Source of the DNA: Chloroflexota bacterium
GTDB lineage: Bacteria; Chloroflexota; Anaerolineae; Anaerolineales; Anaerolineaceae
DNA: 64,000 bases
Reading direction: 5' to 3'
NCBI GenBank assembly: GCA_012517865.1
Contig: JAAYUC010000001.1
Location: 1-64,000 of the forward strand
Below are positions 53,809-62,111 of this stretch, in pieces (position 1 is the stretch's first letter; each line of letters starts with the position of its first letter). Below the pieces are notes generated by a model, which worked only from the letters and a program-made list of their open reading frames with translations, was not told where the DNA came from and made no database searches. A program made the translations under genes and the position numbers.

Positions 53809-54335
53809 TGGCCTATATTTACGCAATTTGTGGAGACAGCGGCTCGGGCAAGACCACGCTGGTCGGTAAGGTTTTGGCTGCGGCCAAAACGCGCAGATGG
53901 ACCTGCCGGGGTATTTATTGTCCGGCAGTCTTTGAGGCGGGCAGCAAAACAGGTATCGAGGTATGCCTCATCCCCGGGATGCAGAAGAAGGCGTTGGCGC
54001 GCCTTGCCCAACCTGGCGATGAAAATGTGGTTGGAAAGTGGTGTATGAACCAGGAGAACATCGCCTGGGCAAATAAGTATTTGCTCGACATGCAATCTGC
54101 GGACCTGTGGATTGTTGATGAAATTGGTCCTTATGAAACTGAGCAAGGCCTGGGTTGGGCGGATATTCTCCCTCTGCTGCCTGATTTGCCTGCCAGGAAA
54201 GTTCTGGTCACCTTTCGAACATCACTTTTGCCCTGGTTTCTGGAGCATTACCCCACGATAAGCGTCGTGCACCTTGGGGAGTCCAATCCCGAAGCCACAT
54301 TGATGGACGCCTTGTTTTCGACAAACCAGGAGTAA
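53808..54335 (+). CDS. THEP1-like NTPase
   Basis: A 175-residue P-loop protein. Walker A is GDSGSGKTTLVGKV near residue 8, Walker B-like LWIVDEIGPYE lies near 100. This matches the THEP1/NTPase group that hydrolyses nucleoside triphosphates in vitro with unknown biological role. A MobB-like function in molybdenum cofactor guanylation is an alternative given the starting residues. Start codon overlaps the M20 stop by 1 bp (TAATG). Last gene before tatC. Confidence 0.72.
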   Translation: MAYIYAICGDSGSGKTTLVGKVLAAAKTRRWTCRGIYCPAVFEAGSKTGIEVCLIPGMQKKALARLAQPGDENVVGKWCMNQENIAWANKYLLDMQSADLWIVDEIGPYETEQGLGWADILPLLPDLPARKVLVTFRTSLLPWFLEHYPTISVVHLGESNPEATLMDALFSTNQE

Positions 54336-54390
54336 CTCCCTGTGATTTTCGACGTACAGCCCTGGAGGACAGGGACTTCAGCAAGCGCTG

Positions 54391-54396
54391 TATAAT
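54391..54396 (+). promoter_or_regulatory. -10 box of a leaderless tatC transcript
   Basis: A consensus TATAAT ends 7 nt before GTG 54404, so the transcript should start at or next to the start codon. No ribosome-binding site is visible. Confidence 0.6.
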
Positions 54397-54403
54397 CTTG
54401 GGC

Positions 54404-55132
54404 GTGGAACAGGAAACCGAAGCTTTAACCATTCCAGGTCATCTGGAAGAACTGCGGGGTGCGCTCCTGCGAGCGCTGATTGGACTTGGCGCTGCTGTCA
54501 TTCTCTCTCTCTTCTTTACGCCCCGACTTATTGATTTTCTGGCTCAGCCGATTGGCGGGCTGGAAAAGCTGCAGGCAATAGAAGTCACCGAGACAATTTC
54601 GGTGTATATGCGCGTAGCCCTGCTGGCTGGTGTGATTCTGGCATCACCGTGGATTTTTTATCAACTTTTCAAGTTTCTTGCCAAGGGGCTGAAGCCAGAG
54701 GAACGCAGCAGAATAATTATGGCTGTTCCGCTGGCAGTGGTCTTTTTTGCGGCAGGCGCTGCCTTCGCATATTTGGTGATGCTGCCTTCCGCGCTCAAAT
54801 TCTTCAGTCAGTTCCTGGGCGTGCAAACCTTTATCCGGATAAAATCGTACTTTGGCTTTGTCACGAATATTATTTTCTGGATTGGATTAAGCTTTGAACT
54901 TCCGCTTTTGATTTTTGTGCTGGCCAGAATTGGCATCCTGAATGCGGGAATGCTGGCGAAAGGCTGGCGTGTTGCTGTGGTAATCATCGCGGTTCTGGCG
55001 GCTGTCATAACTCCTACCGCTGACCCGGTAAACATGGCGATTTTTATGCTTCCGCTTTTTGCGTTATATTTATTGAGTATCGGTTTAGCGGCGCTGGCTG
55101 GAAAGAAACGCGCCGTGGCTGAAAAGGAATAG
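54404..55132 (+). CDS. tatC: Twin-arginine translocase subunit TatC
   Basis: A 242-residue protein with six membrane segments. Signature regions are HLEELRGALLRALI at the start and FELPLLIFVLARIGIL late. TatC is the receptor for folded proteins with twin-arginine signals. GTG 54404 is favoured since it lies at the expected transcription start; a TTG at 54398 is the alternative. It leads the order tatC-tatA-tatB. Mo hydroxylases in this window lack Tat signals, so other exported cofactor proteins are the clients. Confidence 0.93.
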   Translation: MEQETEALTIPGHLEELRGALLRALIGLGAAVILSLFFTPRLIDFLAQPIGGLEKLQAIEVTETISVYMRVALLAGVILASPWIFYQLFKFLAKGLKPEERSRIIMAVPLAVVFFAAGAAFAYLVMLPSALKFFSQFLGVQTFIRIKSYFGFVTNIIFWIGLSFELPLLIFVLARIGILNAGMLAKGWRVAVVIIAVLAAVITPTADPVNMAIFMLPLFALYLLSIGLAALAGKKRAVAEKE

Positions 55133-55142
55133 GAGATATCAC

Positions 55143-55343
55143 GTGTTTGGATCAATTGGATTACCGGAAATTATCTTGATATTGGTTGTTGCTATCTTAA
55201 TCTTCGGCGTCGGACGCATCTCAAAGATTGGCGGAGAGTTGGGTTCTGGCATTCGTGCATTTAAAGAAGGACTGGCCGGAGACAAACCTTCGGAAAAGAA
55301 GGAAGAAAGCGACGACAACCAGAAAACAGGCCGGACGGAATAG
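55143..55343 (+). CDS. tatA: Sec-independent translocase protein TatA
   Basis: A 66-residue protein. One N-terminal membrane helix after FGSIGLPEIILILVVAILI, the hinge FGVGRI and an amphipathic helix (GGELGSGIRAFKEGL) are followed by a charged tail. It forms the translocation pore. GTG start, AGGAG 7 nt before. Confidence 0.93.
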   Translation: MFGSIGLPEIILILVVAILIFGVGRISKIGGELGSGIRAFKEGLAGDKPSEKKEESDDNQKTGRTE

Positions 55344-55367
55344 CCTCTCACAATCTGGCAGAGTGTT

Positions 55368-55685
55368 ATGGAATTCCTCAACCTCGGATGGTCCGAAATC
55401 CTGCTGATTTTGCTGGTGGCGTTTGTGATACTCGGACCTGATAAGCTCACCAAGACCGGACATGACATCGGCGCCTGGCTGCGCAAACTGAACAGGTCTG
55501 AAACTTTTAGGGATGTTGTGCAAACCACAGACCAGATCCGCAATTTTCCGCGGAAAATCATGGATGAAGCCCGCCTGGATCCGATCTTTCCGGACCGCGC
55601 GATGTACCAGGAAGTAATAAAGGATTTTGGTGAGCGCGGGCCGGAAGAAAATTCGCAGCCCGCGAACAGCGGCGATCTCCCCTAA
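55368..55685 (+). CDS. tatB: TatA/TatB-like protein, probably TatB
   Basis: A 105-residue protein with MEFLNLGWSEILLILLVAF and the hinge LGPDKL, followed by a long helical region (HDIGAWLRKLNRSETFRDVV). The Glu at position 10 and the GPxKLP-like hinge resemble TatB, and its longer tail sets it apart from the 66-residue neighbour. Its stop is 12 bp from the convergent GH31 gene. Confidence 0.82.
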   Translation: MEFLNLGWSEILLILLVAFVILGPDKLTKTGHDIGAWLRKLNRSETFRDVVQTTDQIRNFPRKIMDEARLDPIFPDRAMYQEVIKDFGERGPEENSQPANSGDLP

Positions 55686-55697
55686 GTATCTAAATTA

Positions 55698-58172
55698 TTA
55701 TCCTTTCATCGCCATCCATTTTTGGGCGGCACTGAGAACATCAGCCAATGCCGTATCAACGTCTGAGGAAATTGGCTCAGGCTGCCTGCCAAAAATCAGC
55801 TCAAGAATTGCCAGTGTTTGCGCGGGCGAGAAGTACTGCCAGATTTCGACCAGCCGGGCTGGGTGTTCCAGGAATTCCGGCAGACGCTTTTTTAACATAA
55901 GCTTGACCGCTGAGGGAAGTCGGGCTGCTCTTAAGAAACCTTCCATCCGCTCCTCCAGACTTGAGGACCACTTTGCCGGATGCGCGCCCTCCAGTCGGAC
56001 GCGAATACCTTGCGATACGGGAATTTTGGGCACGTTGAGTATCAAGCGGCGGGCTTCTGGAATGTACTGGGAATGAGGTTCCAGTTGATTATCCCCTGAT
56101 TCGAGTGTAATTCGCGTTGGTTCGGCGACGTTTTCGAAAGTTACCTTCCAGGCGCGTTCTTCCGGCAGTCCATTAAATGACCCTGAGGTCGGAGCTATCA
56201 GTAATTCAATCAGGTCTGCGCGGGTTTCCTGTTTGATAAGCGTCATCGCGCTGGCGCCTTCCAGATAACGCTGCGATTCTCCATCATCTTCATATAGGCT
56301 GAATTCTGAATTCTCACCGGGGAAGACTTTCAAGCACAAGGTTTTTGGCAAACTGACACCATTCTCGGGTTCATCTCCATTCAAAGGAATTATCGCGCCG
56401 GCTTTGGCAAATACAGGTATATCCTTTTTGGTTCCGTAGATGGGGTACCAGTATCCGCCCTCAAAATACTCACCGGTAAACATGTTGTACCAGTCGCCTT
56501 TTGGCAGCCAGACTACCTGCCTGGCAAGGCGTGTTTCCGGATTGGTTTTGGTCGTAAACGGCGCGGCCAGCAGCTGCTGGCAGAAAAGGTATTCCTGCGG
56601 GCAGCAGTAGGCCGCGGCTTCGTCCGGCGAATGATAATAAAGTGGGAGGACCAGGGGGTCGCCTTCCTGGGCGCAGTGGTAATTCGCGGAATAGAGCAGG
56701 GGAATCAGCGCGTGGCGCAGCTGCATCGCCTCGCGGATGATTTCGAGCGTATCTGACCCGAATGCCCAGGGCCGGCGGTCAATATAAGGATTATTCGTGG
56801 AGTGCAGGCGCAAAATGGGGCTGAAGACACCATACTGCACCCAGCGCAGGAAAAGCTCCGCTTCTTCAATGCCGTCGCAGTGCCCACCAATGTCGTGGCT
56901 CCACCAGCCGTAAGCGACATTGGACGCGGTCGCGGTGAATTCAGGTTGGAACCGCAGGGATTCCCACGATACCACCGTATCCCCTGAAAAACCAATCGGG
57001 TAGCGGTGTCCGCCTAATCCAGGCCAGCGAGAGAAAATAAACGGGCGTTTTTCGGGGTTTCTGCCGAGATCGTAGTAATGGAGTTCATTTAGCGCGTAAA
57101 GCGGATCTAAGCCTTCCTTTTTGCTTCTGGTCCCTTGCTGCCAATCGATCCACCAAAAATCAACCCCCTGACGCTCTAAGGGATGATGCAGAATTTCCAG
57201 ATAAGCCCGGGAAAATTCGTGCGAAGCGATATCAAACGGCACGGGCTTTTGCTCGGTTGGGTCCATGCCCAGTGCTTGTGCCATGAGCGTGTACTGTTCT
57301 TCGTGCGGATGAATGCCTTCCGCAGGGTGGAGGTTCAGCGCGGTTTTCAGGTTATTTTGGTGAAGGAACTGAAGAAACGCATCGGGATCGGGAAACAGCT
57401 TTTTGTTCCAGGTGTATCCGGTCCATCCTGTGGATGTGTTGCCGGTTTCTGTAATATGCCAATCCATATCCACAATGCAGACAGAAAGCGGGATGCGCTG
57501 CCGTTTAAATTCGAGCATTAGGTCAGTTAATTCCTGTTGCGTATAGGCCCAATAACGACTCCACCAATTCCCCAGCGCCCATCTGGGTATTAGCCCGGGT
57601 TTGCCGGAAATCTGCTGGTATTCTTTTATCGCGGAGGAATAATCTTGCGCGTAGCCAAAAAAGTAAAGGTCCACATACCCTTCCTCGGCGTTTCTGTCCG
57701 TCAGCATGCCTTCTTCGTCCAGCACCAGGGTGCGGGTATCGTCCACGACACTCCAACCAGAGCGGGATACCAGACCCTGACCCAGGGGGATCTTTCCATT
57801 GGCACGGTCGAGCGTTCGGGCTGTGCCTCCCAGGTTGCTGTGGTCCTGGTCGCCGTAATGCCAGGTAACACCGGTCCGTTTAAGGGTAATCTGCAGATAA
57901 CGGTAGTTCAATTCCTCGCCGAGCTTATATCGCATTAGCAAGTCATCGGTCTCAATCGTCAGCCACTCCTGGCTTTGCTGAACGGTAAATCGCGGCACTG
58001 GTTGCTGCCGATACCAAAACACCTGACTTGGCCGGTCCTCAAAGTTTCCACCTGGAGCATATTCCATCCTGATCAACCGGCTTTTGAGGACAGAAAAGCG
58101 CATCTTGCCGGAAATAACCACCGCGCGCGGGTCGGCGAGCGGACTGAGCTTGGGTTTCAAGGGAGCGGTCAT
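55698..58172 (-). CDS. GH31 family glycosidase
   Basis: An 824-residue glycoside hydrolase of family 31. The N-terminal beta domain precedes a barrel with the nucleophile in FWWIDWQQG (near residue 340), and the acid/base Asp in GDTVVSWESLRFQPEF. The C-terminal beta domains carry SLYEDDGESQRYL. The common WxDMNE nucleophile motif is replaced by WIDWQQG, a less studied subgroup, so alpha-glucosidase, xylosidase or another activity cannot be chosen. There is no signal peptide, hence cytoplasmic. GCGAGGAACC precedes the ATG. Confidence 0.9.
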   Translation of the reverse strand: MTAPLKPKLSPLADPRAVVISGKMRFSVLKSRLIRMEYAPGGNFEDRPSQVFWYRQQPVPRFTVQQSQEWLTIETDDLLMRYKLGEELNYRYLQITLKRTGVTWHYGDQDHSNLGGTARTLDRANGKIPLGQGLVSRSGWSVVDDTRTLVLDEEGMLTDRNAEEGYVDLYFFGYAQDYSSAIKEYQQISGKPGLIPRWALGNWWSRYWAYTQQELTDLMLEFKRQRIPLSVCIVDMDWHITETGNTSTGWTGYTWNKKLFPDPDAFLQFLHQNNLKTALNLHPAEGIHPHEEQYTLMAQALGMDPTEQKPVPFDIASHEFSRAYLEILHHPLERQGVDFWWIDWQQGTRSKKEGLDPLYALNELHYYDLGRNPEKRPFIFSRWPGLGGHRYPIGFSGDTVVSWESLRFQPEFTATASNVAYGWWSHDIGGHCDGIEEAELFLRWVQYGVFSPILRLHSTNNPYIDRRPWAFGSDTLEIIREAMQLRHALIPLLYSANYHCAQEGDPLVLPLYYHSPDEAAAYCCPQEYLFCQQLLAAPFTTKTNPETRLARQVVWLPKGDWYNMFTGEYFEGGYWYPIYGTKKDIPVFAKAGAIIPLNGDEPENGVSLPKTLCLKVFPGENSEFSLYEDDGESQRYLEGASAMTLIKQETRADLIELLIAPTSGSFNGLPEERAWKVTFENVAEPTRITLESGDNQLEPHSQYIPEARRLILNVPKIPVSQGIRVRLEGAHPAKWSSSLEERMEGFLRAARLPSAVKLMLKKRLPEFLEHPARLVEIWQYFSPAQTLAILELIFGRQPEPISSDVDTALADVLSAAQKWMAMKG

Positions 58173-58297
58173 GGTTCCTCGCGATTGATGGGTTGTGTGT
58201 CAATTGTACCGGAAAGAAGAGCGCCAAAGCCTGGCAGTTCACAAATAGCCTGAATATACCTGGCCTTCAAAATCTCATAATTCATTATAGGGAATAT

Positions 58298-58330
58298 AAA
58301 AAGAGGTCATTCTGATGAATGACCTCTTTG
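58298..58330 (-). terminator. Terminator after tRNA-Asp
   Basis: A 13-bp perfect stem (AAAGAGGTCATTC, 58300-58312, with 58317-58329) with the loop TGAT is followed by U residues on the minus strand. It lies 4 nt after the tRNA 3' end. Confidence 0.88.
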
Positions 58331-58333
58331 GTG

Positions 58334-58407
58334 CGGGAGCGACGGGATTTGAACCCGCGATCTTGGCCTTGACAGGGCCACATGTTCGACCACTACACCA
58401 CGCCCCC
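58334..58407 (-). tRNA. tRNA-Asp (anticodon GTC)
   Basis: A 74-nt cloverleaf on the minus strand. The acceptor stem GGGGGCG pairs with CGCTCCC (one G-U), discriminator base G as expected for Asp. The anticodon loop CTGTCAA has GTC, the T loop is TTCAAAT. CCA is not encoded. A G34 anticodon of this type is a substrate for queuosine, which fits with the Q-precursor transporter and the TGT-like gene in the window. Confidence 0.95.
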
Positions 58408-58543
58408 AAAAGCGAAAGCTAGTTTATCACGGCCGATTGCATTAGTCAAGCAAAAATGCCAGAAAAACGCTGTCTTTTTGGCTTGAACGTATGCTGGCCG
58501 GATGACTTCAGCGGCTTTTTTCTCAGTAAAAAGGACAGGTCTG

Positions 58544-58870
58544 TTACTCGGCTGGCGCTTCCGGTGTTTCAGCTGGCGGAACTTCGACCGTCTTCTTAAC
58601 TTTCTTTACCGTCTCAGAAACCTTTTCCACCGTGGTCGAGCCGAGTTCCTGCGCCTTGGCCAGAGCTTCTTTGTAAGCTTCTTCAGCTTTCTTTTTAGTC
58701 TCTTCGAAAGTAACGCCGCCTTTTTCCTTCAATTCAATGGCTTTGTCTTTGATTAACTGTCTGGTTTCCTCGCCGGTTTGAGGGGCCATCAAAAGCGAGG
58801 CAATCGCGCCTGAAAGCGCGCCAACGACAAAACCCATCACAAAGGCTCCGAAATTATTAGATTCTGACAT
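58544..58870 (-). CDS. YtxH-like small envelope protein
   Basis: A 108-residue protein. A Gly/Ala-rich membrane helix (MGFVVGALSGAIASLLMAP) is followed by the YtxH hallmark PQTGEETR and a long Lys/Glu-rich helix with coiled-coil pattern. The tail is Pro/Glu/Ala-rich. YtxH proteins are stress-linked in Firmicutes; the mechanism is unknown. AGGAG precedes the ATG. 25 bp after the DUF948-like gene, so co-transcribed. Confidence 0.8.
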   Translation of the reverse strand: MSESNNFGAFVMGFVVGALSGAIASLLMAPQTGEETRQLIKDKAIELKEKGGVTFEETKKKAEEAYKEALAKAQELGSTTVEKVSETVKKVKKTVEVPPAETPEAPAE

Positions 58871-58895
58871 AGTATTCTCCTGTTCCTGTGCTAAT

Positions 58896-59330
58896 TCACT
58901 TTTTACGTAATTTCAGCAGTTCAAGCAGTCTGGTAATGCTTGCCAGACTTTGATTGAGCTTGATGACCGGTTCGGACACATTATTACTCAAAAACTTAAC
59001 CGTACCCTTTAAGGTGTTGACAGTATCCGTTGTCGAATTCAAGATCGGTTTTACTTCATTCTGAATCAGATTGGTGAGAGCCGCGATTTGAATAATCAGG
59101 ATTATCAAGGCTGTACCAATCGCGAACATTTCCAAGGCCAGCAAAATAATGAAAATATCGCGTACTTTGGTGGTGACTTCCGGGCTTTGCCCAGCCAATA
59201 CCACAATTCCAGCCGTCACAGCCAGTACAATCAATACAATCGCGGCGATTATCCACGCGCTGCCCTTACGGCTTTGAACGCTCTCGGCACCAGGTTCTGC
59301 CTGTGTTTGGAGCTTTTCTGATTCGCTCAT
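58896..59330 (-). CDS. DUF948-like membrane protein
   Basis: A 144-residue protein. Two hydrophobic helices lie at about 25-47 and 59-86, with a Ser/Glu/Gln-rich N terminus. The C-terminal half (NEVKPILNSTTDTVNTLKGT) is a heptad-like helix resembling DUF948 proteins, which often sit beside YtxH. AAAGG before the ATG. No function is assigned. Confidence 0.68.
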   Translation of the reverse strand: MSESEKLQTQAEPGAESVQSRKGSAWIIAAIVLIVLAVTAGIVVLAGQSPEVTTKVRDIFIILLALEMFAIGTALIILIIQIAALTNLIQNEVKPILNSTTDTVNTLKGTVKFLSNNVSEPVIKLNQSLASITRLLELLKLRKK

Positions 59331-59394
59331 AGGTTACCTTTCTCTTAAATTATATACTAACCGCAAGGTTTTTTAGCAAAGGTAGAAGCTTATC

Positions 59395-60174
59395 TCAGCT
59401 TTCGTCGTCAAATGTTATTTCACGATCGCCAGCTTCCAGCGCCCCTTCCCGTGCGGTAATGCGGATATCCGCGAAAATGTCTGGCTGCTCGGTAATGACC
59501 AGGTCTTGCTTGGTCAGTTCCAGGATAGCCAGAAAAACTACAATCATGTTAAGGCGCGTGCGTTCACTGCCGAGCAGCTCCTGGAACGAGGAACTTGGGC
59601 GCATCCGCAGCCGGCTGATGATTTCCTCAAGTTTTCGTTTAAGTGTCAGCCTCGGAATGCTTATTAAGCCTTCCGGTTCTGCCGGGCTGGTTTCCTTCAA
59701 AAGGGATTCCAGGGCGAGTATTAAATCATTTATTTCGATGCCGGTCAGGTCAATCTGGCTTCGAACTTCAAAAGCCCGCGGGACATGCAGGTAACCGCGC
59801 AGGTTGGAATCTATTCTTTGACCGAGCCAATGCGCGGCGTCTTTCACTTTTTTATAGAGCTGCAGCTGGTACGCGAGTAGTTCTCCCGGGTCTTCTTCAT
59901 CTTCCTCGCGGGCTGGAGGTCTGGGTAAAAGCGCTTCAGATTTTATTTGCACCAACTTGGAAGCAATGACCAGAAATTCTGAAATGTTGTCCGGTTCCGC
60001 GTCGTGGTGCGCTTCTATGTAGGCAAGGAATTGGTCTGTCACCTGCGCCAGGGCAAGTTTGGTAATGTCCAGTTCCGCTTTTTGGATTAAATCCAGCAGC
60101 AGATCCAGCGGGCCGGTATAAAGTTCGGTCTCGATTTCGTAATTGGTGCTTTGCCGCAGCCAGGATTTTGCCAT
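59395..60174 (-). CDS. scpA: Segregation and condensation protein A
   Basis: A 259-residue ScpA. The N-terminal Smc-head-binding part YTGPLDLLLDLIQKAELDI is clear, as is the C-terminal winged helix near residues 180-235. ScpA is the kleisin that links Smc heads in the condensin complex. smc itself begins 2 kb away on the other strand. A TATAAT ends 6 nt before the ATG, so a leaderless transcript is likely. Confidence 0.94.
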   Translation of the reverse strand: MAKSWLRQSTNYEIETELYTGPLDLLLDLIQKAELDITKLALAQVTDQFLAYIEAHHDAEPDNISEFLVIASKLVQIKSEALLPRPPAREEDEEDPGELLAYQLQLYKKVKDAAHWLGQRIDSNLRGYLHVPRAFEVRSQIDLTGIEINDLILALESLLKETSPAEPEGLISIPRLTLKRKLEEIISRLRMRPSSSFQELLGSERTRLNMIVVFLAILELTKQDLVITEQPDIFADIRITAREGALEAGDREITFDDES

Positions 60175-60180
60175 GCTGTT

Positions 60181-60186
60181 ATTATA
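60181..60186 (-). promoter_or_regulatory. -10 box of a leaderless scpA transcript
   Basis: On the minus strand TATAAT (60186 to 60181) is followed by AACAGC and then the ATG of scpA. The expected transcription start coincides with the start codon. No Shine-Dalgarno sequence is present. Confidence 0.62.
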
Positions 60187-60239
60187 GCTGAAGCTGGAAC
60201 ACTATTGCCGAATGAGAAAAAATAAGGGATACTTGAGAT

Positions 60240-61337
60240 GTGACGGCGTATTCCTGTAATTCCTGCGGATTTCCTTATCCGAGCAAAGGGCTTCCGCACC
60301 AATGTCCGCACTGCGGCGGTGTGTTCGGTCTGCGCTCGCTTAATTTTCCGACTTCACAGACAACTAAGGAGAGCCCCCCTAGTATCTGGCGCTACCAAAG
60401 CAGTTTTGGCCTGCCGCCAGATGCCAGTCCTATCTATCTTGGTGAGGGGAATACTCCATTGGTTGAACGCGTTGTGAGGGGAAAGCGGGTGGCGTTTAAA
60501 CTGGAGAGCCTTAACCCGACAGGCTCTTTTAAAGACCGCGGAACAGCGGTTTTGGCGAGCTTCCTGAAATCGCGGGGCATTAGCGAAGTGGTTGAGGATT
60601 CTTCCGGCAATGCCGGCGCGTCGTTAGCCGCCTATACTGCCGCTCTGGGCATCCAAAGCCATATCTTTGTGCCTGAATCCGCCTCTGGTCCCAAGCTGCA
60701 GCAAATGCTTATTAGCGGAGCGCATGTAGTCCGAATTCCGGGAGCCCGGGAGAAGGCGCACCAGGCCGCGCTGGACTATGTGAAAGAAAAAGGCCTTCCG
60801 TACGCCAGCCACGCGCTGCTTCCGATGGGGATATCGGGCATCGCCACGATCGCTTACGAATTGGCTGAGCAGCTGGGAACACTTCCTGGTACGGTGATTG
60901 TCCCGGTCGGACATGGAAGCATGATGCTCGGATTGCAGCTGGGTTTGCAAGCGCTTTGCGCGGAAAATCCAGGCTGTACCCTGCCAATAATGGTAGGAGT
61001 TCAACCCGCCAACTGCGCGCCTTTGGCCGCGCGCTGGGAACATAAAGCCTTCGAGGGCATCAAGGGAAAATCCATGGCGGAGGGAACGCAGATAGAAAAC
61101 CCGGTGCATGAGTCTGAAATCTTGGCCATGCTCCGTCCTGGTCAGGACCAGATTCTGGCAGTCGACGAGGGGGAGATACGCGCCGCGTTATATGAGCTTG
61201 CCGGAATGGGCTTCTATGCGGAACCTACCTCCGCGATGGTATGGGCCGCTCTGACGAAAAATCAACAAAAATTGCCGGAACCTATCGTTTTAATTATTTC
61301 GGGTTTTGGGTTAAAATTTATCCAGACGAAATTATGA
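60240..61337 (+). CDS. thrC: Threonine synthase
   Basis: A 365-residue PLP enzyme. The N-terminal zinc-ribbon-like segment has C6, C9, C22 and C25. The PLP Lys98 lies in NPTGSFKDRG and the phosphate-binding Gly loop is VPVGHGS. It makes threonine from O-phosphohomoserine. GTG start; the ribosome-binding signal is weak (AAGGGA is somewhat far). The Cys-rich start is usual in archaeal and Chloroflexi-type enzymes. A cysteate synthase-like role is less likely. Confidence 0.88.
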   Translation: MTAYSCNSCGFPYPSKGLPHQCPHCGGVFGLRSLNFPTSQTTKESPPSIWRYQSSFGLPPDASPIYLGEGNTPLVERVVRGKRVAFKLESLNPTGSFKDRGTAVLASFLKSRGISEVVEDSSGNAGASLAAYTAALGIQSHIFVPESASGPKLQQMLISGAHVVRIPGAREKAHQAALDYVKEKGLPYASHALLPMGISGIATIAYELAEQLGTLPGTVIVPVGHGSMMLGLQLGLQALCAENPGCTLPIMVGVQPANCAPLAARWEHKAFEGIKGKSMAEGTQIENPVHESEILAMLRPGQDQILAVDEGEIRAALYELAGMGFYAEPTSAMVWAALTKNQQKLPEPIVLIISGFGLKFIQTKL

Positions 61338-61354
61338 TGACCTGTTGGATCGTT

Positions 61355-61376
61355 TGCTATCAAAAGTTTGATGGCA
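61355..61376. repeat. Near-perfect palindrome upstream of rnc
   Basis: TGCTATCAAA and TTTGATGGCA flank AG with one mismatch. It lies 30 bases before the rnc start. With a 2-nt centre it is better read as a DNA operator than an RNA hairpin. Confidence 0.4.
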
Positions 61377-61406
61377 GACGATCAGGCAGTTCGGGAAAGG
61401 AGACGA

Positions 61407-62111
61407 ATGCCTGATCCTCACGCTTCTGCAAAGTTTTTTGATGCCTTGCCAAAAGGCTTTAAGAACAACTTTTTATTAACGCGGGCCCTTACCCACCGTT
61501 CGTACCTGAATGAAAACCGGTCTGTTCTGGAGGATAATGAACGCCTGGAATTCCTCGGCGACTCTATTCTGGGTTATGTAGCGGCGGAATGGCTGTACAA
61601 CAACTTCCCGGAAAAGAAAGAAGGGGTACTGACCAAGCTGCGTTCAGCCCTGGTGCACACGCAGCAATTGGCTAATTTTGCCAGAAAAATTAACCTTGGT
61701 TCCGCGCTCCTCTTGGGGCGGGGAGAAGACCAGGCAGGCGGTCGGGATCGCAGCGCGATTCTGTGCGACGCTTTCGAAGCGTTGATTGCGGCAATTTATC
61801 TTGATACGGATATTGACACTGTCAAGGAATTCTTATATCCCTTTTTTGAGGAAGAAATCCATTCCATCCTGGCAAATCATTCAGAGGAAGATGTAAAGAG
61901 CCTGTTGCAGGAATGGGCGCAAGCCCAGGGTTTTCCGTCTCCGGTCTACCTACTAACAGGAGTATTTGGTCCGGATCATGAAAAAGTATTCACGGTGAAA
62001 GTGCTGATTAACGACGAAGAAATCGCCGAAGGAATTGGCGGCAGCAAGCAGCTTGCCGAAAAATCTGCCGCGGCGGCCGCGATCTTGAAAATTGGATTAA
62101 AAGAAAAATGA
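61407..62111 (+). CDS. rnc: Ribonuclease III
   Basis: A 234-residue RNase III. The catalytic signature NERLEFLGDSILGYVAAEWLY is near residues 46-66, and the C-terminal dsRNA-binding domain has GGSKQLAEKSAAAAAI. It processes rRNA precursors and structured mRNAs. ATG 61407 with AAAGGAG is chosen; an in-frame start at 61368 would add 13 residues. The stop overlaps the smc start (ATGA). Confidence 0.96.
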   Translation: MPDPHASAKFFDALPKGFKNNFLLTRALTHRSYLNENRSVLEDNERLEFLGDSILGYVAAEWLYNNFPEKKEGVLTKLRSALVHTQQLANFARKINLGSALLLGRGEDQAGGRDRSAILCDAFEALIAAIYLDTDIDTVKEFLYPFFEEEIHSILANHSEEDVKSLLQEWAQAQGFPSPVYLLTGVFGPDHEKVFTVKVLINDEEIAEGIGGSKQLAEKSAAAAAILKIGLKEK

